Source: Deinococcus detaillensis
Lineage (GTDB): Bacteria; Deinococcota; Deinococci; Deinococcales; Deinococcaceae
Length of the DNA stretch: 64,000 nt
Direction: 5' to 3'
Assembly (NCBI RefSeq): GCF_007280555.1
Contig: NZ_VKDB01000001.1
Span: forward strand, 124,001-188,000
A model generated the notes under the pieces. It did not search any database and had not been told where the DNA came from. It saw nothing but the letters and a program-made list of their open reading frames with translations. Shown in pieces: positions 9,296-18,421 of the stretch. Both the position numbers and the translations under genes were made by a program. Position 1 is the stretch's first letter, and the number at the start of each line of letters is the position of its first letter.

Positions 9296-12200
9296 AACCC
9301 CTCCAACTCAGCGTGCAGGGCTTCATGCCGTTCCGCGATCAGGTGGAAGTCGACTTCACCGACCTGCAACTCTTCGCCATTCAGGGAGCCACCGGCAGCG
9401 GCAAAAGCAGTCTGCTCGACGCCATCACCTACGCCCTCTACGGCGAAACCGACCGCCTCGGCCAGACTGGGCTGGACGCGCTGATTTCCACTGGCGAGAA
9501 GTCGTTCACCGTCAGCCTGACCTTCGAGAGCGGCGGGCAAACCTACCGGGTGGTTCGCAACAAGGGGCGCAAAGCCGCCGAGAATCAGGTCCGGATCGAG
9601 CAGCACAGCTTAGACGCGGCGGGCAAGGTCAAGTGGCTCAACCTCTCGGAGAACACCACCCGCGCCACCCAGAGCCGTATCAGTAAGGTGCTGGGGCTGG
9701 ATTTCAAGAGCTTTACCCGCGCCGTGATGCTGCCGCAGGGCAAGTTCGACGCTCTGCTGCGCGGCTCCAAAGCTGAGCGCCAAAAGCTGCTGGGCGAGCT
9801 GACCAACATCGGCCACGTCGCCGAGATGCACTCGCACGCCGCCGAGCGCAGCAAGACCCTCAAATTCGAGCTGGCGGGCGTGCATCACCTGCTTGAGGGC
9901 GAGTACGCGGGCGTGTCTAGGGCGGTACTCGACGATTTGAAAGCCGAGCGCAGCCGAGTGGAGACCGAGGCGCAGACCCTGATCGATGACCGCGACGCCC
10001 TGCAAGCCGAGCTGACCCGCTTGCGGGCGCAGGAAAGCTTGCATCAGGAGTGGGAAGCGCAAGGGCGCAAGCTCAGCGACCTCGACGCGCAGGCGACGGC
10101 AGCAAGGGAAGGCGCGGCGCGGGCCGAGCGGGCCAGAACGGTGGCGGGGGCGCTCCCACTCTTGGACACCGCTCAGCAAGCGCGGGCGGCGGCTGCCGGG
10201 GCCGAGCGAACTGCCCACCAAACCCAAACGGCTCTTGGCGCGGCGCAAACGGCCCTGAACCAAGCGGCGGGAGGCGAGCAGGCCGCCCTGAGTGCACAGG
10301 ACAGCGGCAGCCAGCAAGCCAACCAGCGCCTAGAGCGGTCTGAGCGAGTGGCCGAAGCTCTGCCGCTGCTGCGGAGCGCCGCTCAGGCTGAGCAAGCCGC
10401 CGAGCGGGCCAGCGCCGCCGAGCAGGTCTCTCAGGCCGCATTGGCCGCCGCCGAGCGCCAGCAAGCCAGCCTGGCCCAAGCTGAAGCCAGCGCCCAGCAG
10501 CAAGCCGAGCACATTCCCGACTTGGAGGCCCGCGCCGAGCTGCTCAAGAATGCCCAGAGCGATCTGGCCCGACTCAAACGTGCTGGGGGCAACCTCCAAA
10601 CCACCCATCCTCAGCCGCTGCCCTGGGACGAAGACGCTCACTTTGCCGCCCATGAAGCCGCCCAGAAGCTGGAGCATTTAAAAGCTGAAAAGGTCAAACT
10701 GGAAGCTGAAAAAGCTGGACTCAGCGCCGGACGCGCCCGCTACGCGCTCGACGAGCAGTTGCAGCGCCAGGAAAAAAGCGAGATGGAGCAGATCGAGCAA
10801 GATGGGCGGCTGCTCAAGGCCGACTTCGAGCGAGCCGAAGCGGCTTTGGAGGCCGCCGTCAAGCAAGCTGGGCTGAGTGCTCACCGCGCCCACTTGCACT
10901 TGGGGCAGCCGTGCCCGCTGTGTGAGCAAGAAGTCCGCATCTTACCGAGCGGCCCCATCGCCGACGTGGAGGAGCTGAGGGCCATCAAAGAAGCCGTTCA
11001 GCGGCGCTTAGACGAGCGGCGTGACCGGTTCAAAAATTTGCGGGCCTCCAGCACGGTGCGCTCAGGTCAGCTCGAGGACAAAGCCCGTGAACTCAGCGAC
11101 TGGGAAGCCGCCCTGCATGACCGCGAGAGCGATCTGCGAACTGGCGCAGCCAAGTACAGCGGCGAGGAACCTGAACAGGCCAAGCGCTTGCTGGCGGGCT
11201 TGGCAGCGCGGGTGCAACTGGCGGGCCGCGATCCGGCGGGAGAGCGGCAAAAGGTATTGAACGAAATCGGCAGCCTCAAGGCGGCGCTGGACAGTGCCAG
11301 AGCTGCCCAAGCCAAAGCTGGAGCCAGCCAAGCCGCCGCCGCTGCCACCCTGCAAGCAGCTCAGGCCGCCCTCGCTGAGCGCCGCGCCGAAGCTGGGCAG
11401 GCCGGGGCTGCGCTGCAAGCAGTTTTACTGAGCCTGAGCTTGTCTGCCGAGCAGGTGCAGGCCGCGCCCGATCCGGCGGAGGAGCGCCGCGCCGCCCAGC
11501 AGCAGCTCAAAGCGTTGGCGGGCGCACTCGAAAGCGCCCGGCGCACGCTGGCCGACGCGCAGGCCCGCCAAGCTGCCGCCGCCGCTACTTTTGAAGCCGC
11601 ACGAACCAATGCCGATCAGCGCGGGGCCGACGCTATTCGTGCCGAGGCTGCCTTGCAAGCGGTGCTGGATAGTCTCTGCCTCAGTGCTGAAGAGGTGCAG
11701 GCGTCCGCTTTGCCCGAAGCCGAGATCCGCGCTCTCGAAGCGGCCCTGCGCAGTCACCTCGCCGAGCGTGAGCAAGTCTTAGCGGCTCTGAGCGCCCTAG
11801 AAACCAAACTCGGCGGCGTAACATTTGATCCGGCCCGTTTGTCACAGGCGCAGCGCGATTTGTACGCGGCGGAAGCGGCCCTCGGCGCGGCACGCGGGCG
11901 CATCGGCGAGCTGGCCGAGTCGCTGCGGGCCGGAGCCGAGCGTCTAGAGCGCAAATCTGAACTGTCGGGTAAGGCTGGTCAACTGGCCAGCACCCTCGAT
12001 CTGTGGACGACGCTGAGCAACTCGCTGCGGGCCAATGAGTTTCAGCAGTACCTCCTCCAAGAAGTCGAGAGCCGCTTGCTGGCCGGCGCGGGCGAACTGC
12101 TGTTTGAAATCAGCGATGGGCGCTACCGTCTGGCTCTGGACGGCGGAGACTACATGGTGCAAGACCTCTGGAACGCGGGTGAGACGCGGGGCGTCAAGAC

Positions 12201-12486
12201 CCTGTCGGGCGGCGAAACCTTTCTGGCAAGCCTCTCGCTGGCGATTGCCCTCAGCGATTACCTCGCCGGGAACCGCATTCTGGGCGCACTGTTTTTGGAT
12301 GAGGGCTTCGGCACGCTCGACCCGCAGGCGCTCGACTCGGTGGCCGGAGCGCTGGAAAATCTGCGGACGCAGGGCCGGATGGTCGGCGTGATTACTCATG
12401 TGGAGAGCTTGTCGGAGCGGCTCCCCAGTCGCCTGCTGATCAGCAAAAGCGTGGCCGGAAGCAGCGTGCAGCGGATTGACAGCTAG
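9292..12486 (+). CDS. sbcC: DNA repair ATPase SbcC (Rad50-type)
   Basis: A 1064-residue SMC-like ATPase. The Walker A motif GATGSGKSS is at residues 32-40. Two long Ala/Gln/Glu-rich coiled coils flank a zinc hook CPLC (Cys541, Cys544). The C-terminal lobe carries the ABC signature LSGGETFLASLSLA and Walker B LFLDEGFGTLD. It binds DNA ends as a dimer joined through the zinc hook and drives the SbcD nuclease. The coiled coil contains internally repetitive alanine-rich stretches, ordinary for this family in GC-rich genomes. It overlaps sbcD by 4 bases. Confidence 0.95.
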   Translation: MKPLQLSVQGFMPFRDQVEVDFTDLQLFAIQGATGSGKSSLLDAITYALYGETDRLGQTGLDALISTGEKSFTVSLTFESGGQTYRVVRNKGRKAAENQVRIEQHSLDAAGKVKWLNLSENTTRATQSRISKVLGLDFKSFTRAVMLPQGKFDALLRGSKAERQKLLGELTNIGHVAEMHSHAAERSKTLKFELAGVHHLLEGEYAGVSRAVLDDLKAERSRVETEAQTLIDDRDALQAELTRLRAQESLHQEWEAQGRKLSDLDAQATAAREGAARAERARTVAGALPLLDTAQQARAAAAGAERTAHQTQTALGAAQTALNQAAGGEQAALSAQDSGSQQANQRLERSERVAEALPLLRSAAQAEQAAERASAAEQVSQAALAAAERQQASLAQAEASAQQQAEHIPDLEARAELLKNAQSDLARLKRAGGNLQTTHPQPLPWDEDAHFAAHEAAQKLEHLKAEKVKLEAEKAGLSAGRARYALDEQLQRQEKSEMEQIEQDGRLLKADFERAEAALEAAVKQAGLSAHRAHLHLGQPCPLCEQEVRILPSGPIADVEELRAIKEAVQRRLDERRDRFKNLRASSTVRSGQLEDKARELSDWEAALHDRESDLRTGAAKYSGEEPEQAKRLLAGLAARVQLAGRDPAGERQKVLNEIGSLKAALDSARAAQAKAGASQAAAAATLQAAQAALAERRAEAGQAGAALQAVLLSLSLSAEQVQAAPDPAEERRAAQQQLKALAGALESARRTLADAQARQAAAAATFEAARTNADQRGADAIRAEAALQAVLDSLCLSAEEVQASALPEAEIRALEAALRSHLAEREQVLAALSALETKLGGVTFDPARLSQAQRDLYAAEAALGAARGRIGELAESLRAGAERLERKSELSGKAGQLASTLDLWTTLSNSLRANEFQQYLLQEVESRLLAGAGELLFEISDGRYRLALDGGDYMVQDLWNAGETRGVKTLSGGETFLASLSLAIALSDYLAGNRILGALFLDEGFGTLDPQALDSVAGALENLRTQGRMVGVITHVESLSERLPSRLLISKSVAGSSVQRIDS

Positions 12487-12493
12487 CGTCCCA

Positions 12494-13855
12494 TTAGTGA
12501 TTTTGCGCGATGACTTTCACCATTCGGTCTTGATAAGCCCGCAAATCGAGGGTGTTGCCGGGAGCCTGATCCATCATCAGGGCGAAGGCCAGCACGTGCC
12601 CCGATTTGCCACGCACATACCCGGCCAAGCTGGAGACGCCCGGCAGCGTGCCGGTTTTGGCCCGCACGTCCAGCCCGCTGCCGACGAAGCGCCCAGCCAG
12701 CGTGCCGCCGAGGGCGCGGGCTTCGGCGCTGGCCTCGCCGGTTGCGCCACGCGGCAGCGCTTCGATAAACAGGTTTTTGCGCTGGGCAAAGGCGTCGGCG
12801 GGTGTAATTGGGGTCTTTGAAGCGGTGATCGGCAAGTCGTACATCCGGCTCAGCACCGTCACCAGGCTGCGGGGGGTTAGGCGGTTGCCGCCCGACAACC
12901 CTGAGGCGTCGTTGAGGCTCATTGGCGCGGCATTGACACCGACTTTGATCAGGAAGGCGCGGAGTCCGGCGACCATGCCCGCGTGCGTCACGGCTCCGTT
13001 GCCGGCCACCTTGCTGCCGAGTTCGGCGGCAATCTGCTCGGCCCAGACATTGTCGCTGGGCTTGAGGGTCTGTTTGGCCAGCTCGATCAGCGGTTGGCTG
13101 CGAACGGTGGCCAGGCCGAGTTCGGCAGGGGGCGCGGGCAACGGCGGCGAAGCGCCCGGAATCACGCTGCCGAACTGCTGCACCGCCGCTTGCCCGACCA
13201 CATGACCCAGCGAGCTACTCTGCCCGCCGCCCACCTGAATGCCCGCCGCCCGCAACTGGCCTTCAAAAGCGCTGATGACGCGCTCGGCGTAGCGTTCCGG
13301 CGTATCGTTCCAACCCGGATATTCACTCAGCCGCACCGCCACCACAGGAGTGCCCAGCGGCAAAGCAGGCCAGGTGCTGCTGTCGACTGTGGGCGCTAGG
13401 CGCACCTCGCCAACACTTTTGATGCCTCTGGCTGAGAGCTGCTTGGCGAGCGCGGCCAGAGAATAGCGGCCTTGAATGCTGAAGCTGGGATCGCCGCCGC
13501 CGCGCAGGGTAACGGAGCTGAGCGCTGAGGCTTTGCCGTTGACTTCTGCGGCGCTGGCCGTTACATCGGCGCTGTACCACGCCAGCGGCCCAGATTGGCT
13601 GAGGCGGGCGGCCATACTGACGATTTTTAGGGTAGACGCTGGAGTAAACAGCTCGTCGGGGCGGGAGGCTTCCACCACCTTGCCAGTCGTGAGGTCGCGC
13701 ACCAGCAGGCCGGTGTGGGCGGGGCTGGGCGGGCGCTGAAGAAGCGCTGAAACCGCCGGACTCAGCACCGGGCGCAGCGTCACCTCCGCCGCGCCAGCGA
13801 GTGAGGCGGCCAGCAGCGGCGCAATCAGGAGCGGCACAGTAAGCAGAGAACGCAC
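12494..13855 (-). CDS. dacB: D-alanyl-D-alanine carboxypeptidase/endopeptidase (PBP4 type)
   Basis: The protein has a signal peptide (first 22 residues) and the three penicillin-binding motifs in order: STLK with Ser74 and Lys77, SDN in LKPSDNVWAE, and KTG in AKTGTLPG. This is the class C low-molecular-weight PBP arrangement, which trims peptidoglycan stem peptides in the envelope. GTG at 13855 is preferred over GTG at 13861 because TACCCT lies exactly six bases upstream, the leaderless spacing. It converges on sbcC with only 7 bases between stops. Whether carboxypeptidase or endopeptidase activity dominates cannot be told. Confidence 0.92.
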   Translation of the reverse strand: MRSLLTVPLLIAPLLAASLAGAAEVTLRPVLSPAVSALLQRPPSPAHTGLLVRDLTTGKVVEASRPDELFTPASTLKIVSMAARLSQSGPLAWYSADVTASAAEVNGKASALSSVTLRGGGDPSFSIQGRYSLAALAKQLSARGIKSVGEVRLAPTVDSSTWPALPLGTPVVAVRLSEYPGWNDTPERYAERVISAFEGQLRAAGIQVGGGQSSSLGHVVGQAAVQQFGSVIPGASPPLPAPPAELGLATVRSQPLIELAKQTLKPSDNVWAEQIAAELGSKVAGNGAVTHAGMVAGLRAFLIKVGVNAAPMSLNDASGLSGGNRLTPRSLVTVLSRMYDLPITASKTPITPADAFAQRKNLFIEALPRGATGEASAEARALGGTLAGRFVGSGLDVRAKTGTLPGVSSLAGYVRGKSGHVLAFALMMDQAPGNTLDLRAYQDRMVKVIAQNH

Positions 13856-13861
13856 CGACAC

Positions 13862-13867
13862 AGGGTA
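13862..13867 (-). promoter_or_regulatory. -10 box of dacB
   Basis: TACCCT on the minus strand, six bases before the GTG at 13855; this decides the start. Confidence 0.6.
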
Positions 13868-13913
13868 ACAGACGCGGGTGAAAAAGCGAACAAATCAGCG
13901 AAGGTGCTGGGCG

Positions 13914-14672
13914 CTAACTCTTGAATGTAGGCACCTTGCCGCCGTAAATCTGATAAGCGTCGCACACGTCTTGCAGCACGCACTTGCTGCACTTCGGGGA
14001 GCTGAAACTGCACACCCGTTGCCCGTGCCGCAGCAAATTGATGTGCAGCTCATAGAGCAGCGGCGGCTGGGGCGGCAACAGAGCCAAGAGCGCCTTGTGT
14101 GCTGTCTGCTCGCCTATTTTGGGAATCGCCCCGATGCGGGTGGTGATGCGGTGAACGTGGGTATCCACCGGGAAAACTGGTTTGGCGTAGTTGAACAGCA
14201 GCACCAGCGAAGCGGTTTTGACGCCCACGCCCGGCAGAGCGGTCAGCCATTTGAGGCCCGCTTCAGGTGTCAGCTCGTTCAAAAAGTCTAAGTCGTAATT
14301 GCCGCGCTCGGCTTTGACGGCCTTCAAGGTGGCCTGAATGCGTGGGGCTTTCTGGTCGGGGTAATTGCTCAGGCGTATAGCGTGGGCCACCGCTTCGGTC
14401 GGGGCGTCTACGATGGCGTCCCAGTCACCCAATTCGCGCAACTCCTGATAAGCGGCGTCCTCGTTGGCAGCGGTGGTGCGCTGAGACAAGATGGTGCTGA
14501 TGAGTTCGTGCATGGCCTCACGCCGGGGCACGAGCGGCACCTCGCCGTACTCGGCCCGGAAGCGCTCATACACAGTGAGCAGTAAAGCGGCCCGTGCTTC
14601 AGGTGACTGGTTAACGTTGAGATCGTGATTTGTGTCGGTGTCAGGCAACTCGAACAGCGGCAGCTCAGGCAT
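13914..14672 (-). CDS. nth: endonuclease III (DNA glycosylase/AP lyase)
   Basis: A 252-residue HhH-GPD glycosylase. The helix-hairpin-helix reads LPGVGVKTA with the catalytic lysine Lys152, and PVDTHVHR carries the catalytic aspartate Asp170. Four C-terminal cysteines spaced C-x6-C-x2-C-x5-C form the iron-sulphur cluster loop. It removes oxidised pyrimidines and cuts the abasic site. About 25 N-terminal residues rich in Asp and Pro precede the core. The ATG at 14672 has TAGCGT seven bases upstream; GTG at 14681 is the alternative. Deinococcus genomes carry several Nth paralogues, so this may be one of a set. Confidence 0.92.
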   Translation of the reverse strand: MPELPLFELPDTDTNHDLNVNQSPEARAALLLTVYERFRAEYGEVPLVPRREAMHELISTILSQRTTAANEDAAYQELRELGDWDAIVDAPTEAVAHAIRLSNYPDQKAPRIQATLKAVKAERGNYDLDFLNELTPEAGLKWLTALPGVGVKTASLVLLFNYAKPVFPVDTHVHRITTRIGAIPKIGEQTAHKALLALLPPQPPLLYELHINLLRHGQRVCSFSSPKCSKCVLQDVCDAYQIYGGKVPTFKS

Positions 14673-14679
14673 AAGCTTC

Positions 14680-14685
14680 ACGCTA
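14680..14685 (-). promoter_or_regulatory. -10 box of nth
   Basis: TAGCGT on the minus strand with seven bases to the ATG at 14672. Confidence 0.45.
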
Positions 14686-14752
14686 GGACTTGGGCGGGTG
14701 GGTTGTGTGGGCGGGAGGTTTTGTAATCGTTGGCTTTTACAGTGTGGAAGAG

Positions 14753-14773
14753 AGAGCGTTCAAATGCTCTAGA
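14753..14773. repeat. short palindromic repeat, AGAGC...GCTCT family (copy 1)
   Basis: AGAGCGTTCAAATGCTCT is an imperfect palindrome followed by AGATCAAAG. The right half, CAAATGCTCTAGA, recurs nearly unchanged at 32840-32852 (CAGATGCTCTAGA), and its complement resembles 32726-32735 and 32783-32792. Confidence 0.5.
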
Positions 14774-14779
14774 TCAAAG

Positions 14780-14845
14780 CTACGGCTGCAACACAATCTT
14801 CGTGAGCTTGCCCGCTTCCAGCAGCTTATTGACCCGCCCCGCTTC
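14780..14845 (-). pseudogene. possible 3' relic of a dehydrogenase-like gene
   Basis: On the minus strand a 21-codon shred reads EAGRVNKLLEAGKLTKIVLQ, one more residue and a stop, with another stop immediately upstream. The ending resembles the last residues of medium-chain dehydrogenase/quinone-oxidoreductase proteins. The similarity is short and unproven. The rest of 14673-15057 shows no gene. Confidence 0.25.
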
Positions 14846-15046
14846 TCAGCGTCGCCGGATATCTAGCGACTCCTCTGAACCGAGTCCAGTATTGGTCACG
14901 CCAATCGGACATTTGCGTTCAAAAGGATAACGGGCTGGTGGTTTCTGGCACATAAAAACCGGCCATACCGCTGCCGTCTTTTGCACTCACTTGAGCTAAA
15001 AGTCCAGGAACTCCAATTCCTACTTTGTATCTCATAACACTCTCTG

Positions 15047-15052
15047 TACACT
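15047..15052 (+). promoter_or_regulatory. -10 box of the LuxR/NB-ARC regulator
   Basis: TACACT, five bases before the ATG at 15058; selects this start over the TTG at 15025. Confidence 0.5.
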
Positions 15053-15057
15053 GGGTC

Positions 15058-17349
15058 ATGAACAATCAGCTCGAGGCACCGCTTCCGGCAGGGCCAGGCC
15101 TCCTGCTGGGGCGGGAGCGTGATCTGAGCCGCCTGATGGAGCTTTTGCACAGTGGCTGCTGGCTCATCACGCTGCGCGGTCCTGGCGGCATCGGCAAAAC
15201 GGCGCTCGCGTTGCACCTGGCGCACTGGGTCCAGATGATGTACGACCACGTTCAGTTCGTGGACCTGTCTACTCTGCGCGACCCGGGCGAGGTGCTCAGC
15301 GTTATCGCTCTGGCGCTCCCTCTACCTGCACACGGAGGCGATCCTGGGCGACTCATCCGTGAATTTGCCGCACAGCAGCGGACGCTTCTGATTCTCGACA
15401 ACTTCGAACACCTCCTCCCGGCAGCGCTGCACCTGGGTGATCTCAATTCTGGCGAGGGCACCCTTCAAATCGTGGTCACCAGCCGCGCCGCCCTGCACCT
15501 GCATGACGAATACGAGCATCCAGTGGAGCCGCTGGCCCTGCCGGGAAGCGCTGTTCAGGCCGCGTCCAGTCCCGCCGTGCAACTCTTTGTGAGGCGTGTT
15601 CAGGCTTCGCGGCCTTCCTTTCGCCTCACTGTCCACAACACGCCTGATGTGATCCGGTTGTGCGAAATTCTGGAGGGGGTGCCGCTGGCCCTGGAACTCG
15701 CTGCCGCCCGTCTGCGAAACTACGCGCTGCCTGACCTGCTGGCGCAACTGCGCGGACCACTGGGGAATCTGAAAGCGGACTTTCAGGACCGGCCCGAACG
15801 GCTGCGTTCGCTGCGGGCCGCTGTGCAGTGGAGCTACGATCTGCTGAGCGGGAACGACCGTGACATTTTCGAGTGCTGCTCACTCTTTGAGGGCAACTTC
15901 ACCCCGGCGGCGCTGACGGCGGTCTGGGGATCAGCAGACGCACTCGAGCGAACCGAAGTGCTGCTGGACCAGAGCTTCGTGCAGCGCCTGGAAACACCGG
16001 AAACGCGCTGGAAGATGTTGCAACCTCTGCGTGAACTGGCCGCCGAGCAGGTTGCCCACCACCCACTGGCCCGCAGCTGGCGTGACCGGCATGCCCTCTA
16101 CTTTCTGAACATGATCGAGGAGCATATCGGGAAGTGGGAACGGGGCGGCACCGACGACCGGGCAAGTTACCTGCCACACTATCCCAATATCCGGGCTGGG
16201 ATGGTCTGGGTCACGGAGCAGGGCCAAGCCGACCTCGCCTACCGTTACCTCTGTAAGATCGGATTTTTCTGGATGTCCTTCGGTCTGTCTGCTCGGGAAG
16301 TGCCGCTGACGAATCAGGTGCTGGCCCTCCCGCCCCCCGAGGACCGGGAGATGCTGCTGCGGGCACTGGAAGTCAGCACCTATGGCCTGAATGACACTGG
16401 GCAGTTCCAGGCCGCAGAAGTGCGTCTGCGAGAGATGTTGACGATCTGCCAGGAACTGGGCGACCGCGACGCCGCCGCCATGACCAGCCTCGCCCTCGCC
16501 GAAGTGCAGCTGGCAATGGGCCGTGCCGATCAGGCCTGGGACCGGGTGGAGCAGGTGCTGCGTGAGGAACCTGAACGGATGCTCGGCAGTTTCCAGACTC
16601 CCAGGGGGCGGATGAACCGGCCCATTTCGCGTCTGGCAGCCGCCCGCTGCTTGCTGGAACTGGGCCGCCACGAAGAGGCCCTGGACTACGCCGTGCTGGC
16701 CCGCCAGTATTACCGGGAGGTCAGTAACCAAGTGTTTGAACTTGTCACCGAGAACCTGATTGGCCAACTGCTGCTGCACCTGAACCGGCGGGCTGAGGCC
16801 GTCACGCTGCTGCTTGCCTGCCTCCACAAATCAGTTGCACAGGGCTTCAGGGGCGTCACCAACGCTGTCCTGGGATGGAGCCTGACCCTGGCGGCGGCGG
16901 ACGTGCAGGACTGGAACACCCTGGTGCAGTTCACGGCGTTCGTGAATGGTCCCGGCTGGGAAACTTCGCAGAGCGTTTCCGACCTCCAGTTGCGGTGTGA
17001 TCTGGACCAGGCTCGTCAGGTACTGGGGGAAGCCGGGTTTCAGGAGGCCTGGATAGCGGGAACACGCTTGCTGTTGCCGGACGCGGTGGCGCTGGCTGAG
17101 CGGCTGGTGCAGCACCTGTCCATCCCCACGCAGCGCTCAGGCGTCCGTCCAGACCTGACCCCCCGCGAGTGGGAGGTGCTGGCACTCGTCGCTCAGGGCC
17201 ACCCGGATCGCCGGATTGCCCGCCTGCTGAATATCAGTCCGGGCACGGCGAGCAAGCACGTCAGCAATCTGCTCAGTAAACTGGGGCTGCGTAACCGTGT
17301 AGAACTGGCCCGCTGGGCCATCGAACAGGGAAAGGTTCTGCGCCCGTAA
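15058..17349 (+). CDS. LuxR-family transcriptional regulator with NB-ARC-type ATPase and TPR-like repeats
   Basis: The 763-residue protein resembles MalT/AfsR-like signal-integrating activators. An N-terminal P-loop GPGGIGKTAL (Lys47) and Walker B TLLILDNFEHLL mark an NB-ARC-type ATPase. A helical, TPR-like middle (about 330-660) follows. The C-terminal 65 residues are a LuxR-type helix-turn-helix: DLTPREWEVLALVAQGHPDR, then SPGTASKHVSNLLSKLGL. Such proteins bind ATP and an inducer, oligomerise and activate nearby genes. No cognate sensor is visible; the downstream secreted cupin and methyltransferase are possible targets. It stands alone between a relic-containing gap and a palindromic repeat, suggesting an accessory insertion. 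Confidence 0.87.
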   Translation: MNNQLEAPLPAGPGLLLGRERDLSRLMELLHSGCWLITLRGPGGIGKTALALHLAHWVQMMYDHVQFVDLSTLRDPGEVLSVIALALPLPAHGGDPGRLIREFAAQQRTLLILDNFEHLLPAALHLGDLNSGEGTLQIVVTSRAALHLHDEYEHPVEPLALPGSAVQAASSPAVQLFVRRVQASRPSFRLTVHNTPDVIRLCEILEGVPLALELAAARLRNYALPDLLAQLRGPLGNLKADFQDRPERLRSLRAAVQWSYDLLSGNDRDIFECCSLFEGNFTPAALTAVWGSADALERTEVLLDQSFVQRLETPETRWKMLQPLRELAAEQVAHHPLARSWRDRHALYFLNMIEEHIGKWERGGTDDRASYLPHYPNIRAGMVWVTEQGQADLAYRYLCKIGFFWMSFGLSAREVPLTNQVLALPPPEDREMLLRALEVSTYGLNDTGQFQAAEVRLREMLTICQELGDRDAAAMTSLALAEVQLAMGRADQAWDRVEQVLREEPERMLGSFQTPRGRMNRPISRLAAARCLLELGRHEEALDYAVLARQYYREVSNQVFELVTENLIGQLLLHLNRRAEAVTLLLACLHKSVAQGFRGVTNAVLGWSLTLAAADVQDWNTLVQFTAFVNGPGWETSQSVSDLQLRCDLDQARQVLGEAGFQEAWIAGTRLLLPDAVALAERLVQHLSIPTQRSGVRPDLTPREWEVLALVAQGHPDRRIARLLNISPGTASKHVSNLLSKLGLRNRVELARWAIEQGKVLRP

Positions 17350-17381
17350 CAGCAGAGCAGAACCGATATTGTTCGGTAACT

Positions 17382-17523
17382 GATACCAATCACCAAAATT
17401 CCGAATGCACTCTCAGGAAAACGCCGAGAGCGCCGCCTCCATTTCCGTGATTGGTATTGTTCACGACTCGCTCCGCTCGAAAAATTTGGCTTTTTGGAAG
17501 CCAAATTTTTGGTGATTGGTATG
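17382..17523. repeat. inverted-repeat element with GTGATTGGTAT ends (MITE-like)
   Basis: The left end ATACCAATCACCAAAATT (17383-17400) is the complement of the right end TTTTGGTGATTGGTAT (17507-17522). A third, internal copy GTGATTGGTAT lies at 17448-17458. Inside the right part AAAAATTTGGC (17480-17490) pairs perfectly with GCCAAATTTTT (17500-17510). No transposase is encoded. The nested symmetry suggests a small non-autonomous element or composite of two; it may also terminate the regulator transcript. Confidence 0.6.
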
Positions 17524-17777
17524 AGTGGAGAACCGCGCCGAATTTCTTCAAATTTGCGGCGGTGTACCGAATCCTGCTACCAGGGCCGACTACCGAGTAT
17601 TGCTGATGTGAAAGTGCCCTCCCAGCGCCTACCGTAAGGCATCACTGAGGACTGATTCAGATTCGGATCCGTCCGTTTAGTGGTGGCCGCTTCGGAGGGT
17701 GGCAGCACGATTCAGAGGGCGACTGGAAGAGAGCTGTTTCAGGTCGCAGGGCAAGCACGCCTTGCAAGGGGGAAATT
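17524..17777. other. leader region before the cupin gene, no gene seen
   Basis: Apart from an imperfect hairpin CGCCGAATTT/AAATTTGCGGCG at 17536-17561, no gene or recognisable RNA was found. The cupin gene's SD AAGGGGG sits at the right edge. Confidence 0.4.
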
Positions 17778-18212
17778 ATGAGGGGAGCATTTACGCATCT
17801 GTGCGCCATCGTCTGCACCGGGAGCTTGCTGTTGGGAGCGGCTCAGGCCCAGACTCCAGCTGTGCCGAAGCCCGAGTTCAAGGTTGTCTCGGCGCACGCT
17901 TTCATTCCTCCGCCACTCCCGGCCACAGTGCAGGTGGAGCAGGACGTGCTCGATCTTCCAGCAGGAATCTGCACCGGCTTTCATCACCACGGCGGTTCAG
18001 GAATCGAGACTGTGCTGACTGGCGAGGTCATAGTGGAAACCAGAGCCACAGCCACCACCCCGGCCAGCAGCAAGACCTACAAGGCGGGTGAGGCCTACGT
18101 CTACCCGGCAGGAGACGTCCACAACTTCTGCAACATGACCACGCTGCCCGCGTCCTACACAGCGGTGCTCCTACTGCCTAACGGAGCCGCGCCGACCACG
18201 CCGGACGAATGA
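17778..18212 (+). CDS. secreted cupin-domain protein
   Basis: The 144-residue protein has a signal peptide (cleavage near AQA-QT at residue 24) and one cupin beta-barrel. The first cupin motif is HHHGGSGIE (His69-71, Glu77) and the second is YPAGDVHNF (His115), which together would bind one divalent metal. Single-domain exported cupins of this kind are mostly uncharacterised; the fold allows dioxygenase, isomerase or simple ligand-binding roles. The SD AAGGGGG is strong. It is followed by a long hairpin and then a methyltransferase gene. It could answer to the LuxR regulator upstream, but no operator is identified. Confidence 0.82.
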   Translation: MRGAFTHLCAIVCTGSLLLGAAQAQTPAVPKPEFKVVSAHAFIPPPLPATVQVEQDVLDLPAGICTGFHHHGGSGIETVLTGEVIVETRATATTPASSKTYKAGEAYVYPAGDVHNFCNMTTLPASYTAVLLLPNGAAPTTPDE

Positions 18213-18286
18213 GCGGCTCCCGGCAAGACGGGCCGCTGTAGAGACGGCAGTCAGCGGTGAGGTGCCTCCTTGATCTGGGTTCAGAG

Positions 18287-18337
18287 GGCATATCGGCAGG
18301 AGAGGCCTGAGCTTTTGGTCTCCCCTGCCGATATGCC
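18287..18337. repeat. 21-bp inverted repeat (long hairpin) between cupin and methyltransferase genes
   Basis: Arms 18287-18307 (starting GGCATATCGGCAGG) and 18317-18337 (ending CCTGCCGATATGCC) pair along 21 positions, with two G-T pairs as RNA and a 9-base loop. No T-run follows, so it is not a standard terminator. It may be an RNA processing or stability element, an attenuator, or a mobile-element remnant. Confidence 0.65.
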
Positions 18338-18421
18338 GCCGCCAAGCACCCACGCCGCCGTACGTCTGAGGGCCGTACGCAGCTGCAAGAAGCACACGCT
18401 CGCCAGAAAGTGGAGGAATGT

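Noticed and set aside
17480..17510. Plain Rho-independent terminator of the LuxR-type gene
   Set aside because: The stem is perfect and T-flanked and may terminate, but it is part of a larger inverted-repeat element, so it is described there.
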